Below are positions 23,001 through 34,074 of a stretch of DNA of 64,000 nt, in pieces; position 1 is the first letter of the stretch; every line of letters begins with the position of its first letter. The position numbers and the translations under genes are program-made. Under the pieces are notes generated by a model, which was not told the origin of the DNA, did no database searches, and saw nothing but the letters and a program-made list of their open reading frames with translations. Source of the DNA: Hymenopellis radicata (taxonomy: Eukaryota > Basidiomycota > Agaricomycetes > Agaricales > Physalacriaceae); the NCBI GenBank assembly GCA_015501595.1, contig JADNRX010000119.1:1-64000 (forward strand). Reading direction: 5' to 3'.

Positions 23001-23069
23001 TCGGGTATTTTTCAAACACTGTAGATGAGCCTCTGTTGCAGTTGCGACGTGGAAGTTACAGAGTAGAGA

Positions 23070-23849
23070 TCACAGATACATGTCGGCGAGTTTGAAAATC
23101 TCTCGAAACTCTTTGAACTCACTTGGATACGACGCCATGATCTTCTCAACCATCGTCTGCCACTTTCCATCTCTAAATTTCGGCAGTTTCATGCGTCGGC
23201 GCGCAACGTAGTCGTTCCAAAAGTATGGATACCAACCGGCATGTTCCCAGTCAATGATTCCTGACACTCGTCCCTCGTGGATGAGGATGTTCTCAGGAAC
23301 GAAATCCCCATGAGAGAAAATGGGGTTTCGCCCAAAGTCGTACGGTCCGCCACTAACCTGGTCAGTGGCACTAAACGATAATGGGGAAGCCGCAAGAAGT
23401 TTGGGAAGCCGCTCAACGAATTCCTTCGTGGTTGGGGTGATCCAGTCGCCGTACGCGGTAAAGCGATGAAACACGAAGTTGTAATGGTTGTGGCCGAACG
23501 TCCCCATAAGACCAGCGGTATCAAGGGAGGAGAGCGCGCGCAGAATATCCCGGAGTTGGTCAGCGATGACGTTGAACTCGAGCTCAGAGAGTGTTGGGAG
23601 TAGATCCACAAGAGGGGTGCCCTTGAGCTTCTCCTGCACGATGTAGGTGATGCTGGTGTCATGGTCGCGTATCACGCCGTATACCCTTGGAACGGGGACC
23701 CCGCTTGTCTTTGTCGCGACAACTTGAATCGCTCGGGCTTCTTCTGGGCGCACCCGACGCCCATATTTCACGACCATGTCATCGCCAATGTCCGCGACCA
23801 TATCCGTGATAGGTACGCCACGCGAAACACGATCTCTGACAATGTCCAA
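23070..23849 (-). CDS. APH-family (aminoglycoside phosphotransferase-like) kinase
   Basis: An open frame of about 259 codons on the minus strand carries the APH/choline-kinase signature. The catalytic loop HGDFVPENIL is followed by IIDWEHAGWYPYFWND, with the Brenner Asp and Asn and the metal-binding Asp. Upstream are an ATP-binding Lys region (DDMVVKYG) and VPVPRVYG, typical of fungal members. Such proteins phosphorylate small molecules; the substrate is unknown in fungi and should not be read as antibiotic resistance. The frame opens at a non-ATG codon, and an acceptor-like CTTCAG lies just upstream near 23862. A 5' exon is therefore likely; one candidate near 23940-24000 begins MSPNVPTPRPATPP. 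If there is no extra exon, the first in-frame ATG is about 23806. It is intact and convergent with NLR2. Confidence 0.8.
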   Translation of the reverse strand: MDIVRDRVSRGVPITDMVADIGDDMVVKYGRRVRPEEARAIQVVATKTSGVPVPRVYGVIRDHDTSITYIVQEKLKGTPLVDLLPTLSELEFNVIADQLRDILRALSSLDTAGLMGTFGHNHYNFVFHRFTAYGDWITPTTKEFVERLPKLLAASPLSFSATDQVSGGPYDFGRNPIFSHGDFVPENILIHEGRVSGIIDWEHAGWYPYFWNDYVARRRMKLPKFRDGKWQTMVEKIMASYPSEFKEFREIFKLADMYL

Positions 23850-24039
23850 GTCCCAATCTGAAGCGTGTCAAAAATCAGAACGATGCAGGGTAAGGAATAA
23901 TTCGAACCAACTCAAAAGCTGGTTGTTGAGCGGAGTAAAATATTTTGCACAGTGGCGGCGTTGCTGGTCTGGGGGTAGGTACATTGGGAGACATGAGAGG
24001 AAGAGGCAGACATTGGGACCGGAGTCACCGGACCGCTTG

Positions 24040-25880
24040 CGCGCGCGTACTTTTTCCGACCACCATCATGATCATACCCTCTCAACGCTGCTCGTGCCTC
24101 TAGTCACCCTCCACGACGTCCTTGTGCCGCTAAGCACCCTTGTACGACTATTCTTTCGGCTTCCAGGTTTACCCAGTATTAGTAAGTTAGCAGTTTTCGA
24201 CCCGGGATTCCACTTGGGAATTCTTTGACGTTGGCAGCTAGGACGACTCAGCGGAGCATCTTCCTTGATTTTCTTATTGAGGAGCATAGGACTTTTGACT
24301 TTCGGTTTGTTATTGACGCTCTCCGGACTTGCCCTTTACTTACTTCCCGTTAGCTTCCTTCAATCCTGTTGCCCGGCACAGTGCTGCCCTTGCCGCCGGA
24401 TATCCGCTGTAGACGTACATACTGTGCATCAAGCCGACTACCCACAACCTCTAAATTGTCGCGGAAAACCGCTCAAGGGGTTCCATAGTCCACTATCTTT
24501 GTCCGGTAAGCCTCTGTCTCCATTCATTTCTCGTCCCTGTAATTGAACTGGCTACAGTGACCTCCCGCTTTCGCAGTGAATCGAGCTCCGTGGGCTTCTG
24601 AAGGTGCATATATATCCTCACTCGACTTCAACACGTTATGTAATTCAGAGCCTTGCCTTGCAAAACAGCCTTGAGGATCTAATGTTCGAGTGCCCTTGAA
24701 TGTTTTCAATTGGCCGTTGGGTGTGTTGAGACGCTGGCCATTGTAACGACATTATCCTCCATCCATCGTACGTCGTCTGTAGCCTTTCTTGCCACCACCG
24801 AATCGAACAAACTTGAAGTGTTGACTCCGACCACTAGGACCGGAATCGTGATGCAGCAGCCGACCAGAGGCTTTATTCAACGTGATTGGCTGCCAAATGT
24901 CCCCTGATGTACTATGCCAGGCTTCCGCCCTGGGCCAGGACGTAAAACGTCTCGAGCGCGTGCGGAATCTTCATACCTCGACCGTCCGGTGTCTTGTTAG
25001 CCGACGCGGGGCGATAGTGTAATCCGACAGGTGAGTTACTTACCTGAGTTCAACGTCGGAGGATCGTTCAGACACACCTCATCCGAGATACGATCCATGC
25101 GAGTTGATAACTCGCTTTCTACGCATCCAATCTGTACATCTTGCGTCGCTCGTGAAATGTCATGTCAAAGCTCGAACTCTCTCAAATATGAATCAGCTTT
25201 TTGTGTAATGACTCGTCTCGTCGCCGCGAAATGTCCACCTACACCTGGACGTACTCTTCTCAGAAGCCCATGCCACTCGTGTTGACCCGAGATCTTCGTT
25301 CATCATGGCAGCCAGCATGCAGTCACGCGTTGCCGATGTTCACGATTCCTGGAATTCGTCCTTCTCAGCACTTCACCTAATACCACAACATGGTCCCAAA
25401 GGCGGGCCGAAACGATTCCTACAGCACAAGAAATAACAATAGCGACGCTGAACGTACCTCCGGTGGATCAGGGAATCGCGACTCCGCAAACAGCGCCTTT
25501 CGAGGATTTTATCATCTACGTACTGAGAGGAGCGCGTCGCATTGTATATTGGCTGTTCAATACTATGTACGTCGTTTCTTGGATGAAATTGAATCGTACT
25601 GACTTGCTCGACTAGGTTCCTCCCACGTCGGACTTGAATTTACTAGCATACATACCTGTTGGGTTACGGTACCCTTGTGCTATATATGAGAGGTTCTAAT
25701 TTCGATCCGTCATTTCAATAGCTCATCATCTGATTGCCAGCACAGGTCCTCTCCTCACTTTGAGCGTCCTCTGTCAGAGCACCCCGAGATCCCGCCGTCG
25801 TTCCCCCAGAGCAGGATGAAGAAGTGCCTATGCAAGGAGAAGGTTCAAGAAGCTACACGAACGGACCAGTCAGATGCTAT
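24040..25880 (+). repeat. Duplicated block D, copy 2
   Basis: Matches 16000-17900 in the same orientation, with many indels. It lacks the SH3 and AMSH parts that flank the other copies. Within it lies an NLR first-exon fragment (25310-25500). No gene model can be supported. Confidence 0.6.
25310..25500 (+). pseudogene. NLR first-exon/upstream fragment
   Basis: Matches 8245-8490 of NLR1: the upstream TTCCTGGATTCGTC text, then an ATG at 25390 and the NDS..RNN..SGGSGN Ser-rich leader. After about 25500 the similarity ends. It is an isolated 5' remnant, whereas NLR2 lacks exactly this region. Confidence 0.7.
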
Positions 25881-25884
25881 AAAG

Positions 25885-26220
25885 TCCTCTGTTGTGTTAT
25901 CCCAGGCGCTGTGAAGGAATTGGAAGCCGTTCGAGGCCTTAATTTCGAGGGCAGAGGCGAACTAATTTGTGGCGAATCTCCGGTGAACGTGGGTTAGGAG
26001 TTTGCCGAAGAAGGACTCTGAGAGGAACAAGTATTACCAAGTAGATGGCATTGATTCAACGGGTAAGTACAAGATTTTAGCTTAAATACAGAAATACGAG
26101 TATACAGGTGAGATGATAAAGTGTTGAGTATGTGATGCGGGTGGTGTAAATGTTTGCTGAGAGCCAGAGAGTTCGCCGCAATCAGTTCATGTCAGCACAG
26201 AAGTGGAGGACACTGGTCCC
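25885..26220. other. Intergenic, nothing recognised
   Basis: No open frame or repeat that I can support, downstream of the Crinkler-like gene. Confidence 0.4.
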
Positions 26221-26227
26221 GCGATAT

Positions 26228-27679
26228 CTATGAGAACCTGGTTAATCGTTTGTACGACCACGCAGCCAGGATATTGGATTCCATATTGGAGTGGCAGGCC
26301 TTGTAAATCTGTCTGGCGGTTATCAAGGAGATGCGAAGATCAGCCTGCATCAGAGCTGCGAAGATGGCCTGGCTTTTGATGTCCACTGTGTAAGGATGGT
26401 TGTCGCGGAGCGCTAGATCGCCAATGGAGCCGGCGCGACCGACAATGAAGAGGCAATGAGGAGTTTGCTCGGAGTAATGGCAGTTTGAATGGTTGTGATG
26501 AGAGTCTCCACATCCTTGATTGCACAAAGGGCCTTCTCCCTGTCCCTCAAGACCGCGACTCGCGAATGGATCGCCCTGGCGATGTCACCGATACAGTGAC
26601 CGTAGTCCTGGATGAGGGATGTTGTCACGACTTTAGCGTCAACACCAACAATTGGGTCAAGGAGGGAGGGAATACTACCCATTCATCAGAATCAAAAACT
26701 AAGAAGGTATTGGTAACGCACACTGCCATCAGGTCCTGCTCGTTCCAGACTTGCATGATCCAAAGACACGCGTTGGCGACATATTTGAGCAAGGACTTGT
26801 AACGTTGTTCTTCGGGTGAGGTAGCAAGGATAGGAAATCCATACAGGGGGTTTGTGAGCCATGGTGCGGGTAGAGTTGGAGTCTTGGGAGCATCAATGAG
26901 AATCCAAGGGCGCAGAGAGGGATTGTCGGACTCGATAACGTGAAGGGGGTCATACAGTGGCGATGGTGTGATGAGTGTATATGTTCCATCGAATCGGAAT
27001 AGCATTGGAACATCGTCTAGCACAAGGACAGTGGGTTGACCTGCCATGAGGCGTCGAATGAGGATGTAGATTAAAAAGACACTTTTGCCTGATATTCTTC
27101 ACTGAGTCACCCTTTCATATGTGTGATAACTTGAAATCTCTCACCGATGCCAGGGCTACCCATAATAACCCGCAAAGAGTTCTCGAATTTGGATGCCTCG
27201 ATCAATGGATCGTAGAAGTCGGCGTACTCTTGTCTGACGAGTAGCCTAAAGCGTGACAGTTGCAGGAGGACGAGGGCGGACTTCCACGGGGACAGGTCCA
27301 GCATTTCATCCACTGAGACGTCGACCGAACTATTCGCCCAAAAGTGATCTCGGAACGAGACCCATTGCCGAGTATTGCTATCCCGCATCGACAGTGCCTG
27401 GCCATAGCGGTGCCAGCCTATTTCTGTAAGGACCGACTTATTAGTGTCTAGCCTCAAGTCCGTCGTTGGGTTCGAAGAGTTGTGTGTTCTGGCGGGAATG
27501 CGAGAGCGAGGAGGATGAGAAGAGGAAGAGGAAGAGAAAAAGTCAGAAAAGGAAACAGTGAAACAAAGAGTTGGCGCACTGTTGTCCTCGAGCTCGGTTC
27601 GGTTGATCGGTCCTGGCTTTCTTTGAGAGTGGCTACAACACATCGGTAAGCAGTGCAGATTGTGCGTAGAGAGGGCCAT
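26228..27679 (-). CDS. Crinkler-like P-loop NTPase
   Basis: Crinkler (CRN) family proteins of fungi and oomycetes pair variable ends with a P-loop NTPase module; many act as effectors or intracellular factors. On the minus strand an upstream segment (QYEYADF-like text, SLRVIMGSPGIG) is followed by an intron (about 27096-27152). Splicing completes Walker A as GSPGIGKS, followed by VFLIYILIRRLMAGQPTVLV, the usual order in this family. Later exons give PWILIDAPKTPTLPAPW, RYKSLLKY..ACLWIMQVWN and PHCLFIVGRAGSIGDLALRD, ending ILAAWSYKRLTRFS with a stop at 26228. The frames join with plausible introns and no obvious lesion. The 5' end is uncertain; minus-strand frames continue to about 27798. It is divergent from the small ORF at 27867. 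Confidence 0.7.
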
Positions 27680-27866
27680 ACTTCACCGTCGTCCGCCGCG
27701 CTGGGCAAATCACCATCAAATGCGGTCGCAAGGCAGACACAAAAATACGTACCCAGCGAGCTTACTTGTGGCTTCTTTCTCCTGTTCGTCCCTCGCACGC
27801 GTCAAATTGCGAGTTGCGGACAACGCCATCCCCGTCGAGTCGGCCTGAGTTTGCTGAAGATACAAC

Positions 27867-28127
27867 ATGAGTCAATCCGTGCCCAAGTACGGATGGCATA
27901 CCTCGGGTGGCATTGAAACGAGAGTTATGAAAGATGAACTGGAGGTAGAAGTTGAGGATCTCTTCCCGTTCTCATGTCTCACGAAGCTTACCAATAATTA
28001 TCAAAGACTGTGGGATGTCCCACGGGGTGCGAGCGCGGCAAGCAACCTCATACTCCAGGCTCATTACTTGTATACGTTAATTCCAAACATTGCATTACAG
28101 GGCTTGGGTTCTTTTTCTTCTGCTTAA
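27867..28127 (+). CDS. Small hypothetical ORF
   Basis: An 86-codon frame from ATG 27867, beginning MSQSVPKYGWHTSG and carrying DELEVEVEDLFPF. It is divergent from the Crinkler-like gene and ends about 90 bases before a TIR element. No family recognised. The acidic first half looks protein-like, the rest less so. Confidence 0.3.
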   Translation: MSQSVPKYGWHTSGGIETRVMKDELEVEVEDLFPFSCLTKLTNNYQRLWDVPRGASAASNLILQAHYLYTLIPNIALQGLGSFSSA

Positions 28128-28216
28128 GAAATCGGCCATCCGCTCTGCAGGTAGAACAATTTGATATTCGGAAGTCGCGAGAACAGGGGATTGACGCGAA
28201 ATGAACGCTATAGTCA

Positions 28217-28940
28217 GGATTATTCTAATGGGAAGCCCGGGTTTTACAGAACAACCCGGGATGCTTTTCGTCAGTCTAACGCGAAGCAGGGATATTTGCT
28301 TCGGCAGACTCATGATCCGCCATCGCCAGTGTCTCTCGGCAGTCAAGATGCCGAGTACACAACTTCGAGTCGAAGACCTTGGGCAATGGCTCGGCTTCAG
28401 CTTGAGAGACCTTGGCAATGGCTCGGCTTCAGCTTGAGCAGCATTGGTGCTTGGTCGATCGTGTGGAGTGTGCGGCGCGATTCGCGTCTCGCTGCATGGT
28501 GTGGGTCGCGTTGTGGTAAGGTGCTTACAACTATCGCTTACCGTCCTCTCGTAGCGTTCATGCAGATGCTCAAAAGAGTCAAAACCGTTGCATTCCTCAC
28601 AACCCCATCGTAACTGTCGCGGCTCCCACCAGACGTTTCGTTCCTTATGTTCCGATGGCCCAAACCTTTACTGACTCGTTCTGGCTGCGTAGTGGAAGCG
28701 CAGTCTGCAGAGTCACAGCTGTGGGACGGCGACAGCTACCGCGAGGCGGCGACATCAAGGCGGGAATGCATTATGGCAAGGGAGAAGGATTGGCGCATCA
28801 CAGGCCTCAGTGCCTCAGTGCCGAGCGGAGTTTTAATTGTGCCGGCTGGGAAATCCTCGCTCTTCCATCACAATTTGCCTTGTAAGTGAATTACAGCCCA
28901 GGTTGTTCTGCAAAACCCGGGCTTCTCATTAGAATAATCC
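28217..28940. mobile_element. Non-autonomous TIR element with 9-bp target duplication
   Basis: The left end starts GGATTATTCTAATGGGAAGC and the right end is its inverse, GCTTCTCATTAGAATAATCC. The inverted repeats extend about 46 bases with three mismatches. The flanks are a perfect direct repeat, CTATAGTCA, at 28208-28216 and 28941-28949. A 9-bp duplication points to a Mutator-like (MULE) mobiliser, an inference. The 724-bp interior encodes no transposase. It contains an imperfect tandem repeat of 32-33 bases (28375-28407 and 28408-28439). Confidence 0.92.
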
Positions 28941-28954
28941 CTATAGTCACGGGT

Positions 28955-29470
28955 GATTGTATGGAAGAGAAAGTTCTAGGACGCGGCCAATTAACGCGAT
29001 CGGCAGCAGGCGATCCAATGGCTAGCGCGCCGAGGGACAGCAGCTCTGAAATACCAGCCCAATAAGTGACTGCATAGCAGCGTAGGGCAAAAGAAACACA
29101 CCGTTAAGCCCACTGAGGACACTGCGCGCATGTTGCATGACTGAATGCGCCGAAAAGGCGACGGAACCATAGATACACGAAAAAATGCTACAGTGGGCCA
29201 AAAATCACCGTTCAAAAGGGAGCAGCATGAGTATGGGGCATTCAGAGGGCCCAGCACCCAGTATGAAGAAGATTCATTGAGAATTGACGACAATACAGGT
29301 GATACAGCGAAAATGCCATCTCTGCTTCATACTGTTTGTATTTGTTTACGTGACACCAAAGCCGATTGCTGCCCTCACACACCAAACCGGTTGCTCGCTG
29401 CGCTCGCAATAATGGAGGTTCTTGACGTCACTGAGGTAGTCTGAGGGCTCAAAGGCTTCAATTTCCCACA
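28955..29470. other. Intergenic, nothing recognised
   Basis: Short ORFs only; no repeat or family feature seen. Confidence 0.35.
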
Positions 29471-29478
29471 TTCGTGAC

Positions 29479-29727
29479 TTGTCGTCGGTGCTTACGGGCA
29501 TAATATTCTCCGCTGTTGCACGGGCGTTCGCTCAGCGCTCAATCACGGTCCAGCGCAGGTATCAGGACGAGTCGATCAAGTTGCTTACTGAAGTGGGTCA
29601 GGGAGTTGAAGAACTCCGAGGTTGGTTTGACGGGCATGCTTTGAAAAGTGTGTTAGCAGATTTCATTTATTGCGCTTCTAATATGTATCCTCTTTCCGAA
29701 TACGCCAAACCTTCGCATATTGCTCGG
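29479..29727 (+). CDS. Possible partial gene
   Basis: The frame reads SSVLTGIIFSAVARAFAQRS, then LLTEVGQGVEELRGWFDGH. It has a hydrophobic opening and an amphipathic helix, and is protein-like for about 80 residues. It runs directly into the AMSH pseudogene 2 boundary near 29740, so it may be the remains of a gene cut by that insertion. Not recognised. Confidence 0.3.
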
Positions 29728-29739
29728 CACACTGATTCT

Positions 29740-32460
29740 TTCCACTCACTGCCAACTCACTGCTTTAAGTGTTATCAGCATGTCCCCGATCCGCATCCGG
29801 CACGTCCGGATGTGGATAGGAACGCAGCCTTCGCCGTGCGCCGCAGAACCGTCTGCAGCCCCAAAGGATCCGTCAAACGGAAGATCCCAAAGCTTGCCAG
29901 ATCAGTCAGTACGCTATATATGCAGAGCTAGAGGAATAAAAAAAACATACTTTGGTTTCTACCGCGGCGCACAGACCACCGCAAAGCTCTCTGGTAACAT
30001 ACGCTGGAACCCGGAGTGCGTGTGTAGATCCACAGATGGCATGAAGCCTACGAGGAGACGCGTCAGTAACATCACTAACGAAAAAGAAACCAACACACAA
30101 GTCTGCGTCGGATGGGTATGTATCCACCCTAGCGTAATAAGCCCCCTCTCCTCCGTAAACCGCAACACGCTCTCCTCCTCCTCCTCCATGCACACGTATC
30201 ACTCGTCGCACGCTGCTTCGGAATTAACAGTGTCGTAACCACATACGCATCTCTCCGCCTCGCTGGGGACTTGACCAGCTCCTTATTATCCTTCCCCAAG
30301 AGCAGCCCACATGTCTCCTTGTTCACCAACGTGTTCGCCTTCGCGATCGTATTGAACCGGTGTAAACACGCACGCGGCACGTACACCGTCTTCAGGATCC
30401 GCCCCGACTCAAGGCGTGTCGGCTCACGATTATGCTCTTCATATCGAGACGACGATGATCCATGGGCAGCATCAGCGCGACTCTCCCACTGTATGGAAGA
30501 CGAACGCGAAACATCTGCCTGCGAGCGCGACGACGAATTGGAATGGTGATGGTAGTGTTGATGTAGCAATCCATGATGCCTGCTGTCCTTCTCTTTCGCA
30601 GAGTGCATACCAGATCGCGAGCTTCCGGTGAGCGATGGTGGCAGTTTCGCGCCAAACGTCGAATTCAAACTGCGATGATAGCCTTTTGTGGTCATCAAAG
30701 TAACCGGGAGATCTGGCGGTGCAGGCGAAGTGGTAGTGATAGGCAGAGGATACCTATTCAATCCGTTAGACGACTAGTCGTACAAGTGATTGGGTAGAAG
30801 GAGGTGGGGGTGGGTCTGCTCCCGATGCACGTACATCGCCGCCCCGACGATGTTTATACTGATGCTCGTGGGCCGGAGGCATCACAAGAACAGTAACAGT
30901 GGGAATGAACACGAGGCCGCCACTGAGGTGCATGTAACCGGACTGTGCTCCAAAAACAGGAAACCTCCCCACCCAAAACAGTAATGATGAACTAGATACA
31001 TACTCACCGGAAGCTCACCCCTTCCTGAGCCTTCTACCCTCCTGGGGCCCACTTCCGTGATGTTCTCGCTGCCTCACAGAGTCTCTAACCACAGTCTCCG
31101 AGTCTCCTTCGTATTCATAACGTGTTGAGCTTTCGAGCGGCATCATTTATGCTATTGCGAGTTCCCCTGCGAGAACGAGAGCCGGAAATAGGCAAGGTCC
31201 CAGTCCCGAGTCGGCGCTAAATATGTGGTCGGGTGGTGGGAGCGGGGCTCCGCGCTGAGGTGTAAGGGCTCCGTTGTCCGTTATCGGACGCAACATGTCT
31301 CGATTACTATCCGAAGGGCGTCCGTTCAGTAAATGTGACAGTGGCGGCATGAGCGGAAGCTGAAAATATCTGCGAAGGCGTGCGGTCTGAGTTAGGACAG
31401 AAGAAGCAGCAGACGATGCAGAAATTCCCGTGCAAAAGACCGGAGGTACTGAGAGGATCCACCGTATTGTCTAGAAGAACGTAGTGGACTGGGCTGAGAG
31501 TTGAGGCCTGAGACCCGTATGCCGTTGTTGATAGGCATCGATACCTGCGACTGAGACTGTGATGGTGGTATCAAACGCAGTTATATTGTGGGTATGGACT
31601 GTGTAGTAGTGGCGTAAGAGGAGGCGCGGACGGTGCTTTGATTTAAAATCAGGGCATGGATCCATGACTAGCCAAAGGAGCGGCCTGTTCCCTTCGTTTC
31701 TTCTCTGCAATCTCCTCTTCACGTTTCTTGAACGCCCCTTGCTGAGCTCGACGCCGATCTTCCTGCGAGTCTCCAGACAACGACTGTACAATCGTATGGG
31801 AGGAACCAGACTGCGTAGACGCTGCAGCAGCGCGTGCGCTATCCAGAACCGCGTCTTTATGCGTCTTCTTGCTCGAGTACTTTGTCACTTGGCTAGACGC
31901 CGCCGCCGATCTCACACCATCCAAAACAGCCTCCGTCCTCTGCTGCTGTTCAGAGACCTGCCGTTGTACTGAATACGAGCTTTGTGGCGCATAACTCGTG
32001 GCGGCGGTAGTGGTCGAGGCAGCCTGTCGAGCAGATTGCAAAACGGCGTCTCTATGCTTGGGCTGCTGGCTTGCAGACGAGTACTTTGATGTGCTTCGCC
32101 GCCTGTTGACTGGCGGACTGAGGAATGGGGAGATCTGGACGAAAGTCGCGATATTTAACTTTGGCAGGAGGCTGTGGAAATGATTGGGTCGGGGTCGGAT
32201 ACGCCCTGTGATTGAGTGTTAAACGGGGGCTGTGGTATTGATTCCACGGGTGGCGGGTTCGACTGTGCTGGCTGGTCGTATCGTCTGGAATGTTGCCGTA
32301 GTTCCGCATGTAGACCTCCTGCCTCTGTATAATAGCATCCTTCAGAACGCGTTTAAACATTAATCCTGCATGTAGACTGCGACGAACCTTCTCCAACGCC
32401 ACTCCGTGTTCACAGGCCATTCGCCATATTCAACGTGGGCCGGGAGGAGTTCAAGGACAT
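29740..32460 (-). pseudogene. AMSH pseudogene 2 (has C-terminus, lacks N-terminus)
   Basis: A second minus-strand copy of AMSH. It includes the 3' coding end near 29770-29900 (matching parental [11 protein letters not shown]), the introns, the JAMM segment ([28 protein letters not shown]) and the proline/glutamine-rich middle. Indels and stops occur throughout, for instance near 30205 and 31300-31640. The 5' side starts at the same parental position as pseudogenes 1 and 3 and is fused to an SH3 exon remnant. It still has [20 protein letters not shown] near 32390. Confidence 0.9.
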
Positions 32461-32589
32461 GCTGGGAGCACCCATCCTCCAGCGCCACTAGTCACGAAGC
32501 TGGAAATGCCTCGCGTTCAGGCCGGCGCCAAGAGAATCTGGAAGTGAACTGATCATGAGAGATACCAAGACCAAAGTTAAAAAGGCTCA

Positions 32590-32700
32590 CCGTGGAATAG
32601 GCAGGAGGACGCATCCTTCACCAATTCTCCATCCGCAAGATACCCGAGCTCATCGCTGGCCTCGACAGAGAACTCGGCCTTGCCTTCAAAAACGTGCAGC
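32590..32700 (-). pseudogene. SH3-domain exon remnant upstream of AMSH pseudogene 2
   Basis: Minus-strand text FEGKAEFSVEA.DELGYLADGE matches the SH3 remnants at 15758-15900 and 54320-54443. It ends at the same donor (GTGAGC) with a nearly identical intron up to CTTCCAG. Confidence 0.7.
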
Positions 32701-32799
32701 GCCCTTGTTGGTCTACGTGAGCCGTCCTCGCGATAGCCATCCAGGCATTCTTATCAGCATCAAGTTCGATTGAGGGCGAAAACAGTATCGCGCTGCTGC

Positions 32800-33000
32800 C
32801 CCTTCTTGTGGAAATGGCGACGACAGGACAAGCGCATGTCGTGGTATCAGACGGAGGAGCTGAATCGTGATCGGAGCTTGCCACGCGTATTTTTCTGACC
32901 ACCACCATCACCTCTCTAATCATGTCCGTGCATCTAGCTACCGTTGACGACGCCTTTCAGTGCCGTTAAGCAAAGCCATATTGAATAAGACGCCACACTT
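32800..33000 (+). repeat. Block D fragment, divergent from the SH3 remnant
   Basis: Matches the start of block D (MATTG..HVVVSDGGA frame at about 32815) and the GACCACCA..TCA text also found near 16010, 24060 and, inverted, 54180. It breaks off near 33000. From 33000 to 33296 nothing is recognised. Confidence 0.6.
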
Positions 33001-33296
33001 CTTGCTAAGAACGATCCTGCACTACAGATTTGATGACCGCGGTATAAGCATTCAGGTGCCTCGAGTTTGATATGTTCACTCTCAAAGGTTCAAACCCACT
33101 GAGCTAGCACGGTTATCATAGATATTAAAGTTATTAACGACAGAGGTGGCAGTACCGTAATACTGGTGCTACATAGGATGATACTAGGCATGTACAATAT
33201 TCACAACAATATTATAAGGAAGAGGCACACACACGAGAGGGTCCATTATGCCCAACTTGACGGTCATTCAAAGCACCAGGCTTCTCTATCGTAAAT

Positions 33297-34067
33297 TCAC
33301 GCCTTCAATCCCCGCAGACGCTTCATAATCGCCTCGCGATCCGAATCGTTCCACTCGCCCGACCAGCCCTGCTCGCGGCGATGTCCCCAGCCCGTGGCAG
33401 ACCCTTATGCTTTAAGCGGCGACTGGCAAGGAGAGACGCCGAACGCGTGATAGTCGCAGCAGCCGCGGCGGGCGGGGGTAGGGAGTGACGAGATCGGCGT
33501 CAAGGGATATGTGATAGGCGCGTTTTTGGTTTCCGGCAACGGAGCGAGCGTGTCGACGAGGGTCTCGTCGGACTGCTCACTCTCGGACGGAGGCTCAAAG
33601 TCCGGGATGCTTTTACGCTCTGGGAGAGACCGGCGGGGCTCGTAGGTGACGGCGACGAGCTCGGGTGGGATGTTCTCGCCGAGGGTACGCGCGAGCTTGG
33701 CCATGCGTTTGCGGCGCGTGTGCGTCGGGGTCAAGGGCGAGAGAGGCGGCCGGTCTTCTGCGGAGTTGGAACGCGAGCGGGATCGGGATTGGGAGGACGA
33801 TGAGATGTGGAGACGGTCTGTGGACGAAGAATGGGAGTGAGACGGCGCATCGGCGAGGGTGAGCACTAATGGGCGGTTGGGATGGGCGGGATGGGGCGCT
33901 AGAGTCAGAGCGAGTTTTCTGGCATTTTTGTTGTGGACGGGAAGGGGGGGCTCGACGAGCTTGGGGGTCGTGCCGAGGACCGCCTGGATTTTCCGCGTGG
34001 ACCGCACTAGGCGGGTGCGCTGGGAGGGCTGGAGGTCGTTGATGGTTGGGGGAAGGTAGGACATCAT
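33297..34067 (-). pseudogene. Family A gene with an in-frame stop
   Basis: Minus strand: ATG at 34065-34067, then a coherent frame containing RTRLVRSTRKIQAVLGTTPK, a Ser/Arg-rich tract, ARTLGENIPPELVAVTYEP and SEQSDETLVDTLAP. It reads YHAFGVSPCQSPLKA and hits TAA at 33405-33407. Beyond the stop the same frame continues as GWGHRREQGWSGEWNDSDRE and ends at TGA (33297-33299). The WSGEWNDSD text is also coding-like in the copy at 59555. An intron covering the stop would be about 20 nt, too short. I infer a premature stop that removes about 35 residues; a sequencing error is possible. Function unknown. The protein looks like a basic, disordered Agaricomycete protein. Confidence 0.65.
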
Positions 34068-34074
34068 CGCAAGA

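Noticed and set aside
23806..23849. Start of the APH-like gene at 23849
   Set aside because: The codon there is TTG, not ATG; an upstream exon or the ATG near 23806 is more likely.
28217..28940. ORFs of 76-150 codons inside the TIR element
   Set aside because: They overlap in several frames, include the inverted ends and have no transposase motifs.
33085..33120. tRNA-like text on the minus strand, GCTAGCTCAGTGGGTTTGAA
   Set aside because: The D-arm and T-loop words overlap each other, so no cloverleaf can form.
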